A stretch of DNA of 64,000 bases from Algibacter sp. L3A6 (GCF_009796825.1 NZ_CP047030.1:4028501-4092500), one strand, 5' to 3'; positions 44,649 to 55,046 are shown, numbered from the stretch's first letter. The notes: generated from the sequence alone by a model not told the origin. Numbers and translations: made by a program.

Positions 44649-47612
44649 TTATATTTGAGTTACATAATCCGGCTTATAATCGCTATTAAATTTCACAATA
44701 AAAGTAGAACCTTCACCAACAGCACTTTCAACTAAAATTTCGCCTCCCATAGACTCAACATGTATTTTGGTCATGAACAAACCTACACCTCGCGCCTCAG
44801 GATGTCTATGAAATACTTTATTTAAACCAAATATTTTATGACGATGCTTTTTCAAATCGATACCTAAACCATTATCTTGAATTTTAAGCAAAATTTTATC
44901 ATTTAATATCTCTGTATAAATATGAATGATGGGCTCTTCAATATTTGATTTATATTTCAAAGCATTTTCAACAAGATTTAAAAAGATACTTTCAAAATAA
45001 ATTTTATTGCACGATACACTATTAACCGCGTTAAAATCACTCGTTATCTTGGCTTTAGATTCAATGATATGTCCCGCTAATAATTCCTTCGTTTTATTTA
45101 ACGTTTCATCAAAATAAACCTTTGTTTTAGAAACTTTTTCTTTTTTCACTCTTAAAGCTTCTAATAGAGTATTTAAAGTGATTGTTAAATGCTCAATCAC
45201 TTTTTTGAACTTATCAAAAATCTCCTGCTTATTTTCTGAATCGCCAGCCGCACTATATAGTTGAACCAAAGAATTCAGGTTACTAACAGGTGCTCTTAAA
45301 TTGTGCGATGTTATTTGAGCAAAATCTGCTAATTGATTGTTTTTATCTATAAGTTTTTCGGCCAAAAGTTTTAAGTTAGCATTGGCATTAATTGTTTTTT
45401 GTTCTGCCTCTTTTTGCGCTGTAATATCTCTAATAGCAGCCGAAACTAACATACCATCTTCCGTTTGCATTGGACTTAAGCTAACCTGCACAGTAAATTC
45501 TTCTCCATTTTTATGTCGGCCAATTAATTCATTTTGCTCACCAATTCCTATACTTTTAGGATCTGAAAAATAATTATCCTCATACATTCTAAAATTATCA
45601 ACAAATCTATTCGGTAGTAAAATTTCTATTTCCTGTTCTAATAATTCTTCTGCAGCATAGCCAAACATTTTTTCTGCCTGCTTATTAACTAAATGTATTT
45701 TTTTATCTTCATTAACTATTATCATAGCATCAGGTGCCGACTCCAAAAGCCCTCTAAACTTAATTTCTGCAATCCTTTGGTGAGTTATATCTTGGCAGGT
45801 TCCTACGATTTCAGTAATTTCATTATTATCATCGGTAAAAATTTTAGCTAATACTTCTATCGTTTTTACAACACCTTTTGCTGTTATAATCCTATGTATT
45901 AATCTAGAAGGAAACTCTTTATCTCTAAAGGTTTTCTCCATATGCCTTCTTACCTTTTCACGATCTTCAGGATGAGTTACTTCCAACATTGTTCGTTTAT
46001 CCACATGCATTGAATCCACTTCTACCTCCATCATTAAATACAAATTGGGAGACCAACTAACAATATCTTCAATAAGATTATAACGCCAATGGCCCATCAT
46101 GGTGATGTTCTCAGCAAAACTCAATAACTGGTTTTGTGTTAGTAAATCATTCTGAACCTTTTTTAAATATGTTATATCTTGAAAAATCCCAAATATTTTA
46201 TTGCATTCACCATTTACAAATTCAGCCTGACCAATATCACGAATCCAAATATTTTCACCGTCCATATTTACTATTTCAAGTTCTACATCAAATGGTTCTC
46301 CTGTCTTTTTTAAATGCTGTATGGATTTTATAATTTTATTCCTACTCGCGCCATCTTTATAAAGGTGCAAGCTTTTATTACCATAAACTTGGAAACCATC
46401 GGGTAATTTCAATATCTCTCGAGACATATCACTAAAAGTAATTTTATCACTCTTAATATCTAATTCCCAAGTTCCAATACGAACAACTTTATTGGTTGTT
46501 CTTAATATTTTCTCTATTCTATCCTTTGCTATACTAATATTTTTACTATCTGTAATATCGCCAGAATACATCAGTAAGCCCCCAATAGATCCGTTTGGTA
46601 AGTACCATGGGCGAATATCCCAAAAATACCATTTTACCGAGCCATCGTCTTGTACATAGTAACCTTCGTCGCACTTATCAATATCACCCTCTAAACATTT
46701 TTGATGCTGAGCCTTTCGGCTATCTGTAAGATTTGGAAACACATCATAATGAGACATACCTACCACATCTATATCTACCATATTATAGACTTGTTTCCAC
46801 TTTTCAGAAACCGCTATATATTTCATATCCCTATCGAGCATTGAGATAGATGGAGCTGCTTGTTCAATGAAGATTTTATTAAACTTATCTTTCTGCTCTA
46901 AGTCTAATTTTAATAATTGAACAACTTCCAGATTTTCTTTTATTTGAAATTGAGATTTTGCCAACCGCTCGTTTACTAATATTAAAGACTCATTCTTTTT
47001 TATTAACTCTCGAATATTAGTTAACCATAAAAATATAAATACCACTAATAAGATTAAACCAAATACTAAGAAAATGATGTAAAAACTAGTTTCTACCCTT
47101 CTAAAGTTTGCTTTCGATTTTCTCTCATATTCACGAACTATCGCATCCATACCAAATAAGAAGGATAGTTCTGCTTCTTTTATTTTAGCTTTTGTATGCT
47201 TGTCTAAAGAAAAACTCTTTAAAGACATTACACTATCGCTACATTTTACTAGTACCTCTAACTTAGTATCAACCACATCAAACAGAGAATCTAACCTTTT
47301 AGTTCCTTTAGTTTGTTTATATTGATTGAGTAAAATATTATGAGATGTTTCTATCTCGTTAGTAAACACCCTTAGAGAATCTACCAATTCGACAGGGGAA
47401 ACTAACCTAGTATCGCTATCTATAGCAAACATGACTTTTGTAATACGCTGGCTTAACATACCTTGTTTACCAGACTTACTAATTAAAAACGCATCGTTAT
47501 TTTGAGTTAGAACATGCTTTTTAATTACTATGAACACTATAAAAAAAGCAATAACAGATATGCATGCAAAAAGACCGAATCTCTGTTTTACTTTATTTTT
47601 AAGGGTTTTCAT
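44649..47612 (-). CDS. Membrane-bound multi-PAS sensor histidine kinase
   Basis: The 987-residue protein has a membrane helix at ~14-31, a helical extracytoplasmic sensor (~33-180) with GKQGMLSQRITK, as in NarX/PilJ-type sensors, a second membrane helix (~181-203), then four PAS/PAC domains (~245-355, 370-485, 495-610, 615-735), a phospho-acceptor helix with SHNLRAPVSNL and a C-terminal ATPase with GLGIDLKKHRHKIFGL and GVGLFMTK. The kinase half resembles that of the soluble PAS kinase at 32456. No receiver domain is fused and no response regulator is adjacent, so its target is unknown. A start at 47612 fits the signal-anchor N-terminus. Confidence 0.9.
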   Translation of the reverse strand: MKTLKNKVKQRFGLFACISVIAFFIVFIVIKKHVLTQNNDAFLISKSGKQGMLSQRITKVMFAIDSDTRLVSPVELVDSLRVFTNEIETSHNILLNQYKQTKGTKRLDSLFDVVDTKLEVLVKCSDSVMSLKSFSLDKHTKAKIKEAELSFLFGMDAIVREYERKSKANFRRVETSFYIIFLVFGLILLVVFIFLWLTNIRELIKKNESLILVNERLAKSQFQIKENLEVVQLLKLDLEQKDKFNKIFIEQAAPSISMLDRDMKYIAVSEKWKQVYNMVDIDVVGMSHYDVFPNLTDSRKAQHQKCLEGDIDKCDEGYYVQDDGSVKWYFWDIRPWYLPNGSIGGLLMYSGDITDSKNISIAKDRIEKILRTTNKVVRIGTWELDIKSDKITFSDMSREILKLPDGFQVYGNKSLHLYKDGASRNKIIKSIQHLKKTGEPFDVELEIVNMDGENIWIRDIGQAEFVNGECNKIFGIFQDITYLKKVQNDLLTQNQLLSFAENITMMGHWRYNLIEDIVSWSPNLYLMMEVEVDSMHVDKRTMLEVTHPEDREKVRRHMEKTFRDKEFPSRLIHRIITAKGVVKTIEVLAKIFTDDNNEITEIVGTCQDITHQRIAEIKFRGLLESAPDAMIIVNEDKKIHLVNKQAEKMFGYAAEELLEQEIEILLPNRFVDNFRMYEDNYFSDPKSIGIGEQNELIGRHKNGEEFTVQVSLSPMQTEDGMLVSAAIRDITAQKEAEQKTINANANLKLLAEKLIDKNNQLADFAQITSHNLRAPVSNLNSLVQLYSAAGDSENKQEIFDKFKKVIEHLTITLNTLLEALRVKKEKVSKTKVYFDETLNKTKELLAGHIIESKAKITSDFNAVNSVSCNKIYFESIFLNLVENALKYKSNIEEPIIHIYTEILNDKILLKIQDNGLGIDLKKHRHKIFGLNKVFHRHPEARGVGLFMTKIHVESMGGEILVESAVGEGSTFIVKFNSDYKPDYVTQI

Positions 47613-47857
47613 TATTCTATTTTAGTTAAAAATAATAAAAATACTCAAACACAACTATTCCTACAAATAAACATATTCTTTTTAAAGCTGAATTTGTAAT
47701 ATTCAACCTCACTTACCAAGACAAAAAGTCATCTACAACAAGTATTTAAGCGTCATTTTGTCGCTTTACTATAATTGGTAGGGAATTTGAAATATACATT
47801 CCGAAATGAAAAACTAATAAGTCTCCCGTTAAACGGAAACCATAAAACATATTAATT

Positions 47858-50464
47858 ATGAACTTAAACGATTATACTATTAAATCGCAAGAGGCCATAC
47901 AACAAGCACAGCAAATTGCGCAAGGTTTTGGCCAACAGCAAATAGAAAACGAACATATTTTTAAAGGCATTTTTGAAGTCGATGAAAACGTGTTACCGTT
48001 TATCTTAAAGAAATTAAACGTAAATATCCCGATACTAAAACAAGCTCTAGACAAACAAATAGAAAGCTTTCCAAAAGTATCAGGTAGCGAACTTATGTTA
48101 TCTCGCGAAGCAGGAAAAAGTTTAAATGAAGCCTCTATAATTGCGAAAAAACAAAAAGATGATTACGTTTCTATCGAACACCTTATTATGGCTGTTTTTA
48201 AATCGAACAGCAAAATAGCACAAATGCTGAAAGACCAAGGTGTAACCGAAAAAGGATTAAAAGCAGCAATCGATGAGCTACGCCAAGGCGAAAACGTAAC
48301 CTCGCAAAGCCAAGAGGACACTTACAACTCGTTAAACAAATACGCCAAAAATTTAAATCAATTAGCTAAAGACGGTAAACTAGATCCGGTAATTGGGCGC
48401 GATGAAGAAATTCGTAGAATTCTACAAATCTTATCACGTCGAACCAAAAACAACCCAATTTTAATTGGAGAACCTGGTACAGGTAAAACCGCTATTGCAG
48501 AAGGTTTAGCACACCGTATTGTTGATGGAGATATTCCAGAAAACTTAAAAAACAAGCAAATTTTCGCTCTAGATATGGGAGCGCTTATTGCAGGAGCTAA
48601 ATTTAAAGGTGAGTTTGAAGAACGTTTAAAAGCCGTAATTAAAGAAGTTACTACTAGCGACGGAGACATTGTTTTGTTTATTGACGAAATACACACATTA
48701 GTTGGTGCAGGTGGCGGACAAGGCGCAATGGATGCTGCTAATATTTTAAAACCCGCATTAGCACGAGGAGAGCTAAGAGCTATTGGTGCAACTACTCTAG
48801 ATGAGTATCAAAAATATTTCGAAAAAGACAAAGCTTTAGAGCGTCGTTTCCAAAAAGTTATGGTGAACGAGCCAGATACCGAAAGTGCTATCTCAATACT
48901 TCGTGGTATTAAGGAAAAATATGAAACTCACCATAAAGTACGAATTAAAGATGAAGCTATTATTGGAGCTGTAGAACTTTCAACACGATATATTACCAAT
49001 CGTTTTCTACCAGATAAAGCTATCGATTTAATGGATGAAGCTGCAGCAAAATTACGTATGGAAATAAACTCTAAACCCGAGGAACTCGATGTTTTAGATC
49101 GTAAAATCATGCAACTAGAAATTGAGATTGAAGCTATTAAACGCGAAAAAGACGAAACGAAGTTAAAATCTCTACGTTCAGACTTAGCTAATATCAAGGA
49201 AACAAGAAATGAGCTTAACGCAAAATGGAAAAGTGAAAAAGAAGTTGTAGACAATATTCAAAACACGAAGCAAGCCATTGAAAACTATAAGTTAGATGCC
49301 GAAAAAGCAGAACGCGAAGGCGATTATGGTAAGGTTGCAGAATTACGTTATGGAAAAATAAAAGAGGCCCAGGAACAGTTAGAGATTTTCCAAAAACAAT
49401 TGGATGAAAAATCGGAAACATCACTTATTAAAGAAGAAGTAACTTATGACGATATTGCAGAAGTTGTTGCAAAATGGACAGGAATACCTGTTACAAAAAT
49501 GCTACAAAGTGAACGCGAAAAACTCTTAAGACTAGAAGATGAACTACATAAACGTGTGGTTGGACAAGAAGAGGCCATAGAAGCTGTTAGTGACGCCGTA
49601 CGCCGTAGTAGAGCTGGATTGCAAAATCCCCAAAAACCAATTGGAACCTTCCTGTTTTTGGGAACTACTGGAGTTGGTAAAACGGAATTAGCAAAAGCTT
49701 TAGCTGAATATTTGTTTGATGATGAGAGCGCGATGACGCGTATAGACATGAGTGAATACCAAGAGCGTCATGCTGTAAGCCGTTTAGTTGGAGCACCTCC
49801 AGGATACGTTGGTTATGATGAAGGTGGACAATTAACCGAAGCCGTAAGACGTAAACCATACTCTGTAGTGCTTTTAGATGAAATTGAAAAAGCGCATCCA
49901 GATACCTTTAACATCTTGTTACAAGTTTTAGATGAAGGTCATTTAACAGATAATAAAGGTAGAACTGCGGACTTTAAAAACACGATTATAATTATGACTT
50001 CTAATATGGGAAGTCAAATAATTCAAGATCGTTTTGAAGCTACAAAAGATATCGACTCGGCTATTGAAGCCGCAAAAGTAGATGTGCTTGCATTATTAAA
50101 ACAAACCGTGAGACCCGAGTTTTTAAACCGTATTGACGATACCGTAATGTTTACACCTTTAAGCAAAGAAAACATTGTATCTATTGTAGGTTTACAAATA
50201 AAGAGTATCACCAAAATGATAGCAAAACAAGGTATTACTTTCGATGCTACACCAGAAGCTGTAAGCTATTTAGCCAACAAAGGCTATAACCCAGAATACG
50301 GAGCAAGACCAGTAAAACGTGTAATACAGAAAGAAGTTTTAAACGCCCTGAGTAAAGAAATTTTAGCAGGAACCGTAACAACAGATAGTATTATTTTACT
50401 CGATGCCTTTAACGACGAGTTGGTTTTTAGAAATGAAAATCACTTAGTTAGCGAAGAAATCTAA
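47858..50464 (+). CDS. clpB: ATP-dependent disaggregase ClpB
   Basis: The 868-residue cytoplasmic AAA+ chaperone rescues aggregated proteins with DnaK. It has the double Clp_N repeat (~1-145), NBD1 with Walker A GEPGTGKT (~204) and FIDEIH, a coiled-coil M domain (~400-525) and NBD2 with GTTGVGKT (~602), then the C-terminal D2-small domain. Length and order match ClpB rather than ClpA/C. No CIRCE-like or other heat-shock element was recognised upstream. A terminator follows. Confidence 0.97.
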   Translation: MNLNDYTIKSQEAIQQAQQIAQGFGQQQIENEHIFKGIFEVDENVLPFILKKLNVNIPILKQALDKQIESFPKVSGSELMLSREAGKSLNEASIIAKKQKDDYVSIEHLIMAVFKSNSKIAQMLKDQGVTEKGLKAAIDELRQGENVTSQSQEDTYNSLNKYAKNLNQLAKDGKLDPVIGRDEEIRRILQILSRRTKNNPILIGEPGTGKTAIAEGLAHRIVDGDIPENLKNKQIFALDMGALIAGAKFKGEFEERLKAVIKEVTTSDGDIVLFIDEIHTLVGAGGGQGAMDAANILKPALARGELRAIGATTLDEYQKYFEKDKALERRFQKVMVNEPDTESAISILRGIKEKYETHHKVRIKDEAIIGAVELSTRYITNRFLPDKAIDLMDEAAAKLRMEINSKPEELDVLDRKIMQLEIEIEAIKREKDETKLKSLRSDLANIKETRNELNAKWKSEKEVVDNIQNTKQAIENYKLDAEKAEREGDYGKVAELRYGKIKEAQEQLEIFQKQLDEKSETSLIKEEVTYDDIAEVVAKWTGIPVTKMLQSEREKLLRLEDELHKRVVGQEEAIEAVSDAVRRSRAGLQNPQKPIGTFLFLGTTGVGKTELAKALAEYLFDDESAMTRIDMSEYQERHAVSRLVGAPPGYVGYDEGGQLTEAVRRKPYSVVLLDEIEKAHPDTFNILLQVLDEGHLTDNKGRTADFKNTIIIMTSNMGSQIIQDRFEATKDIDSAIEAAKVDVLALLKQTVRPEFLNRIDDTVMFTPLSKENIVSIVGLQIKSITKMIAKQGITFDATPEAVSYLANKGYNPEYGARPVKRVIQKEVLNALSKEILAGTVTTDSIILLDAFNDELVFRNENHLVSEEI

Positions 50465-50909
50465 GTTTTAGATACTAGAATTTAATTGTTAATTTGAAGC
50501 AACACAAAACTCAACATGAGGGATGTGTTGCTTTTTTTTTATTAACGGAATAATGTAAAACGTTAATTAAAAATAAAATTCTGATACTATTTTTACGAAT
50601 TACCTTTCAAACCAAAATAAGCTTTCCAAAACACTAAAAACCAATTCGTTTTATCGCGAGTCTTTTAAGAATGAGCCTTGCCATAGATAAATTATATTAC
50701 AAACACTTTGTTTTTCTTAATTTTTCTATGAAAGTAGGAATTAAGTTACCGTTCGTCTAAAAAATGAAATTTCACCCAAGCAATACTCGGTTAGTTTCTA
50801 ACTTCACCTCGGAATTACCCTAAACTTTCATTATTTAAAACTAATGAAGACTAATTCTGCCCCCTCAAAAAATAATAAAAAAAATAGCTTAACCTAAAAC
50901 TCCCTAACA
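50465..50909. other. Intergenic region between clpB and the deoC homologue
   Basis: These 445 bases start with the clpB terminator. The remainder is AT-rich. A 29-codon frame at 50671-50760 is the only open stretch beginning with ATG and has no visible family or clear ribosome site, so I do not call it a gene. No convincing TAnnTTTG promoter for the downstream gene was found. Confidence 0.5.
50497..50540 (+). terminator. Terminator of clpB
   Basis: Outer arms AAGCAACAC / GTGTTGCTT, an inner small hairpin (CTCA / TGAG) in the loop, then ten T residues with one C before them. Confidence 0.85.
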
Positions 50910-51566
50910 ATGATTATTTCGGAATACATTGACTATACCCTATTATCACCCACAACAACCGAAGCAGAAATAATAGCACTCTGCCAAGAAGCAAGAAAAA
51001 GCACTCTAAATAGTATTTGTATAAACAGTTGTTATGTAGCACTAGCTACTGAATTACTTATAGGTACCGACGTTAAAATATGTTCTACTGTAGGTTTTCC
51101 TGCTGGAAGCGCATCAACAGCAAGTAAAATTTTTGAAGCAACAAACGCCATTAAAGAAGGCGCTAGCGAAATCGATATGGTTATCAACCTTGGTTTATTG
51201 AAAAGTAAAAATTACGTTTCGGTGATGAAAGATATTAGCGCTGTAAAAACAGCAATTTCGAATATACCACTAAAGGTTATTATTGAAATTTCCGAATTAA
51301 ATAAAAACGAAATTGTAAAAGCATCTCAAATTTGTTCGGATGCTAATGCCGATTTTATAACCACTTCTACCGGTTTTTCTAAAGGTGGCGCCACATTTAC
51401 TGCGGTAAAAATTATTAAAAAAACAGTTAGAGATACTATAAAAATTAAAGCTTCCGGAGGTATTACTAACTTAGAAATGTCTCAAAAATTTATAGATATT
51501 GGTGTAAGTCGTATTGGAGCTTCTCCAAACTTAAAACTTAGAAAAGCCCTTTTAAAACTAGCATAA
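50910..51566 (+). CDS. DeoC-like aldolase homologue lacking the Schiff-base lysine
   Basis: The 218-residue protein aligns with deoxyribose-phosphate aldolase throughout: IDYTLLSP at the start, ICSTVGFPAG, the EIDMVIN Asp (D89), FITTSTGFSKGGAT and KASGGIT with the second active-site Lys (K180). In active DeoC the motif is K-T-S-T-G; here the first Lys, which forms the Schiff base with substrate, is Thr (T151, codon ACC at 51360-51362). The N-terminal TLLK lysine is also Ser. The fold is kept, but normal aldolase chemistry should fail. It is transcribed toward the pxp operon, stopping 7 bases from its end. Confidence 0.82.
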   Translation: MIISEYIDYTLLSPTTTEAEIIALCQEARKSTLNSICINSCYVALATELLIGTDVKICSTVGFPAGSASTASKIFEATNAIKEGASEIDMVINLGLLKSKNYVSVMKDISAVKTAISNIPLKVIIEISELNKNEIVKASQICSDANADFITTSTGFSKGGATFTAVKIIKKTVRDTIKIKASGGITNLEMSQKFIDIGVSRIGASPNLKLRKALLKLA

Positions 51567-51573
51567 ACAAGTT

Positions 51574-52422
51574 TTATTTACTCAATTTAAATGAAATGGC
51601 TTGTCCGGTATATTTCTGTGACAAGCTATTTATTGCAGTTTCACTTAACTGAAGCACTCTTGGATAACCACCAGTAGTTTGGCAATCACGCATTAAAACA
51701 ATGAGTTTCCCTGAAGGTGTAAGTTGAACTGTTCCTGGGATTACTGGCCCAGTAATAATAGCCATTAAATCATTTTGAAGGTTTTCGTTTAACTGATACC
51801 CCATTCTACTATTATTATTTGAAATAGTGAAACACGTAGACAGTAACTCGTTTTGCTGAGTATCAGTGAGGATTTCAAACTCTGGACCTCCATAAACTTC
51901 CAAAGTAGATGAATTCATATAAGATTCATCGTATCGAATTCTCGAATATGTATTTTGACTCTCTAGAGATGACGCATTAATAGCTAATTCATTATTTTTA
52001 AGCAACCTGCTTGCTTTTGTAATGTTCGGATACATACTTTTACTCTTCATAACAGTTTCGGTGTTAAAACCGCTTAAAACAGCTAAATAACATCGAAAGC
52101 CTAATTTAAGTTTTCCGAAACTTAATATATCTCCCGGGTTTATAGCAATCAAACTATTGTTCATTATCCCGACACCATTCAGCTTAGCATCCATATGTGC
52201 ACCAGAAAACGCAATATGTGTATTCACAGAAAATTGAAGACTAGCGCCTAACATCGTCATTTCTAAAACCGCTTCATCTTCACCATTACCAACTAAGCTA
52301 TTTGCAAAAGCCGCCGCTTTTCGATCCATAACTCCAGAAAATGGCACACCAAATTCCTGATAGCCGTAGCGGCCAAAATCTTGAATGGAGGAATAAAAAC
52401 CTGCTTTTAAAACCTTAATCAT
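51574..52422 (-). CDS. pxpC: 5-oxoprolinase subunit PxpC (biotin-dependent carboxyltransferase-like)
   Basis: The 282-residue protein has the KipA/PxpC pattern: KAGFYSSIQDFGRYGYQEFGVPFSG at the start, a central region ending EVYGGPEFEIL, and NSRMGYQL followed by PGTVQLTPSGKLIVLMRDCQTTGGYPR. With PxpA and PxpB it forms the ATP-dependent bacterial 5-oxoprolinase that turns pyroglutamate into glutamate. It is slightly shorter than many PxpC proteins. The ATG overlaps pxpB by 8 bases, showing translational coupling. Confidence 0.9.
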   Translation of the reverse strand: MIKVLKAGFYSSIQDFGRYGYQEFGVPFSGVMDRKAAAFANSLVGNGEDEAVLEMTMLGASLQFSVNTHIAFSGAHMDAKLNGVGIMNNSLIAINPGDILSFGKLKLGFRCYLAVLSGFNTETVMKSKSMYPNITKASRLLKNNELAINASSLESQNTYSRIRYDESYMNSSTLEVYGGPEFEILTDTQQNELLSTCFTISNNNSRMGYQLNENLQNDLMAIITGPVIPGTVQLTPSGKLIVLMRDCQTTGGYPRVLQLSETAINSLSQKYTGQAISFKLSK

Positions 52423-53146
52423 TTACGTTTTCGCTTTCTAATTGATACACACCTGCCTCTACTAAAGTTTTAATATTTTTATAAGTTTTTAATGAAATTG
52501 AATAAAACTGAACACGATCTCCTGCTTTCGCAAAACACGGTTTTTCTTTAGAAACATCGAAAAAATTAAGAGGAGAATTACCGATAATATTCCAACCACC
52601 AGGACTCTCATTTGGGTAAATCCCAGTTTGATTTCCACCTATAGCAACCGCACCTTTTTCAACCTGCAACCGTGGTGTAGATTTACGCGGCATTTGGAGT
52701 AATTTATCTAAACCACCCAAGTATAAAAACCCAGGTAAAAAACCTATAAAATAGACGGTATAAATAGCGCCGCAATGTTGTTTAATAATATCATTTTTAG
52801 ATACCTTTTTTTCAATTGAAATAGTATCTAAATCGAGACCAAAAGCCTCATCATAACATACAGGAATCTTCCAAAGATGAGAAATTAAAGAAATAGCTTT
52901 TTTTTTACTTGAATAGATTTTATCTATAACAGCGATTCGCTCCTCTAAAGAAATATTTGTGTTTTCATAAAAAACTATTAATGAGCTATATGCAGAATTC
53001 ACCTCAACAACTTCTTTAATATGATAATTTTCAATTTTAGTCTTCAGAATTAAGACATCCTCAAGAACAGCTTCACTAATTTCAGCCGGCCATTCTACTA
53101 AAACAGCATGTAAACCTAAGGATTTATAACGAAGTTTAAAAGCCAT
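52415..53146 (-). CDS. pxpB: 5-oxoprolinase subunit PxpB
   Basis: The 243-residue protein matches PxpB/KipI: an IPVCYDEAFGLDLD segment, FLPGFLYLGGLDKLLQMPRKSTPR, AVAIGGNQTGIYPNESPGGWNIIG and a C-terminal AGDRVQFYSI. It is the middle subunit of the 5-oxoprolinase complex, probably taking part in ATP-driven ring opening with PxpC. It is cytoplasmic. It lies 5 bases after pxpA and overlaps pxpC. Confidence 0.92.
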   Translation of the reverse strand: MAFKLRYKSLGLHAVLVEWPAEISEAVLEDVLILKTKIENYHIKEVVEVNSAYSSLIVFYENTNISLEERIAVIDKIYSSKKKAISLISHLWKIPVCYDEAFGLDLDTISIEKKVSKNDIIKQHCGAIYTVYFIGFLPGFLYLGGLDKLLQMPRKSTPRLQVEKGAVAIGGNQTGIYPNESPGGWNIIGNSPLNFFDVSKEKPCFAKAGDRVQFYSISLKTYKNIKTLVEAGVYQLESENVND

Positions 53147-53151
53147 TTAAA

Positions 53152-53895
53152 CTAAATAATTTTGATTTGATGAATCTCCAATTTACCTTTTAAATCTTTA
53201 ATCAAATTTACAACATTTGGTTGGTCGCCGTGAAGACAAAATGTATCAGCTAAAATATCGATATCACGACCTTGAATCGTTTTAACTTTTTGCTCAGAAA
53301 CCATCTTAAAAACATGGTTAAACAAGTCGTTTTCCTCATGAATTAAAGCATTATTTTCTTGCCTAGAAACCAAGCTTAGATCATCGTTATAATTTCGATC
53401 TGCAAAAGCCTCGTAAACTATTTTAATATTATTTTCTATAGCTAAATTTGCTATAACAGAATTATATGGCACGTAAAGTTTAATAGGTAACATGAGTGAT
53501 TTTATTACCTCGATAATAACATTTGCTGTTTTAACATCGCTAGCAGCCAAATTATAAAGCGCACCGTGTGGTTTTATATGATGAAGTCTTGCATTTTCAG
53601 ATTTTAAAACAGAAAGCAAGTCTCTAATTTGATGCTTAATTGAAGCATAAAGCGCAACGCAGGACATATCCATAATCACTCTTCCGAAGTTTTCTTTATC
53701 TGGAAATGATGGATGTGCGCCAATTTTAACACGATGTTGTTTAGCTAAACGCGTAACATCTCGCATAATCTCTGGAGTTCCTGCATGACCACCACAAGCG
53801 ATATTGCATGATGATATATGCGGCATAAGCAAACTTTCGTTGCCAATCCCCTCACCTACATCAACATTAATATCTATTGTTTTAATTTCCACCAA
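53152..53895 (-). CDS. pxpA: 5-oxoprolinase subunit PxpA (LamB/YcsF family)
   Basis: The 247-residue protein shows the YcsF pattern: DINVDVGEGIGNE at the start, SSCNIACGGHAG, KIGAHPSFPDKENFGR, HIKPHGALYN and YEAFADRNYNDDLSLVSR, ending with FCLHGDQP. It is the third subunit of the 5-oxoprolinase complex. It lies 5 bases before pxpB and 27 bases after the DUF2891 gene in the same operon. Confidence 0.94.
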   Translation of the reverse strand: MVEIKTIDINVDVGEGIGNESLLMPHISSCNIACGGHAGTPEIMRDVTRLAKQHRVKIGAHPSFPDKENFGRVIMDMSCVALYASIKHQIRDLLSVLKSENARLHHIKPHGALYNLAASDVKTANVIIEVIKSLMLPIKLYVPYNSVIANLAIENNIKIVYEAFADRNYNDDLSLVSRQENNALIHEENDLFNHVFKMVSEQKVKTIQGRDIDILADTFCLHGDQPNVVNLIKDLKGKLEIHQIKII

Positions 53896-53922
53896 ACCAA
53901 GTTAGCGAATTTAAATTAATTA

Positions 53923-55035
53923 TTAGAAAGAATTTAAGGCGTAAATAGCGAAAGAACCTAACCAATGCCCACCCTCGTAGCTATCACCGAAAATACTAGG
54001 TAAAGAATGATTTAAGTGCTGTATAGCCAAAGGCTTTAAATGTACATACTCTGGCAAACCTTCTACTATTTTATTTAAACTCCACGCTCTAGAAAAATTT
54101 AAACCATCTAAATGCACCAAATGCCCATCTTTTCTATCGGAAACCTTACCCGTTTCTAAGAAAAAGGTTTTAGATTTCAATTGCGGAAGAAAATCATTTA
54201 ACCATGTTTTATAAGTTTCAACAGGTAACAATCGCTTCATTAAAGCAGCCTCTTCTAGGCAAGGAGATAAAAAATCTGAACCGCCAGGCTCCCAAGACAT
54301 GGGACAATTTTTATCATTTAAAAAGAAATATTTTGCACGAGTTTCAATCGCTTTTTTAAATGCTTCATCATTTACCGCCACAGCATAATCGTAAGCAAAA
54401 GACATTCCGAAAGCTGTATTTCCATGTGTTCCAACTCGCGTTGGATAATTTAATTTTGGAAGATAAACAGTATATTTTTCAACAATTAAATTAGTTAAAG
54501 GTTGAAGATTTTCTTCTAAAATTCTTGCAGTATCATCATCCCAAGTATGAAGTTCTTCTGCTAACTTTAACAACCAAGCCCAACCGTAAGTTCGCTCGAA
54601 AGACGCATTATGCTTACCCGAAAAATACGCAACCTCTCCTTCAATCTTCTCTTTAGATAAATTAAACAACAACCTACTCTTTAAGTCATTACGATTTTTT
54701 ATGTCAGGGTTCGTTTTAAGTAAGCTTACCAAACTCCAATGTCCATGTACCGCAGAATGCCAATCGAAACAACCATAAAAAGCAGGATGTAACGTTGCAG
54801 GATTTTTTAAGTCTTCTCCACTTCCTAAGGTTTGAGATAACTTATTTGGGTATTCAGCATTTATACAATGAAGCGGTAAAGCAGCCAACTTATTTGCCTG
54901 CTCTAAATCTAACTTTGGAATATCTTGACTTTGATTTTGAAACGTATTATAATCAGGAACAATCTCCTGTTTATTTTCAGACTGTTTACAAGCTGTAATA
55001 AATAATAGAAAAAGTATAATAAAATGTGGTTTCAT
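53923..55035 (-). CDS. DUF2891 family lipoprotein
   Basis: A 370-residue protein with signal peptide and lipobox (TACK, Cys 16). The mature part has the DUF2891 pattern: HPAFYGCFDWHSAVHGHW (~105), RTYGWAWLLKLAEEL, RVGTHGNTAFGM, WEPGGSDFLSPCLEEA and FGDSYEGGHWLGSFA, an all-helical toroid-like fold with conserved His and Glu. Function is unknown. It precedes pxpABC in the operon with an 27-base gap, so it may help obtain or process pyroglutamate-related substrates; that is inference. Confidence 0.88.
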   Translation of the reverse strand: MKPHFIILFLLFITACKQSENKQEIVPDYNTFQNQSQDIPKLDLEQANKLAALPLHCINAEYPNKLSQTLGSGEDLKNPATLHPAFYGCFDWHSAVHGHWSLVSLLKTNPDIKNRNDLKSRLLFNLSKEKIEGEVAYFSGKHNASFERTYGWAWLLKLAEELHTWDDDTARILEENLQPLTNLIVEKYTVYLPKLNYPTRVGTHGNTAFGMSFAYDYAVAVNDEAFKKAIETRAKYFFLNDKNCPMSWEPGGSDFLSPCLEEAALMKRLLPVETYKTWLNDFLPQLKSKTFFLETGKVSDRKDGHLVHLDGLNFSRAWSLNKIVEGLPEYVHLKPLAIQHLNHSLPSIFGDSYEGGHWLGSFAIYALNSF

Positions 55036-55046
55036 ATAAAAGCTAT

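Noticed and set aside
50671..50760. Twenty-nine-codon frame before the deoC homologue
   Set aside because: No family, no clear start signals; probably random open frame in AT-rich spacer.
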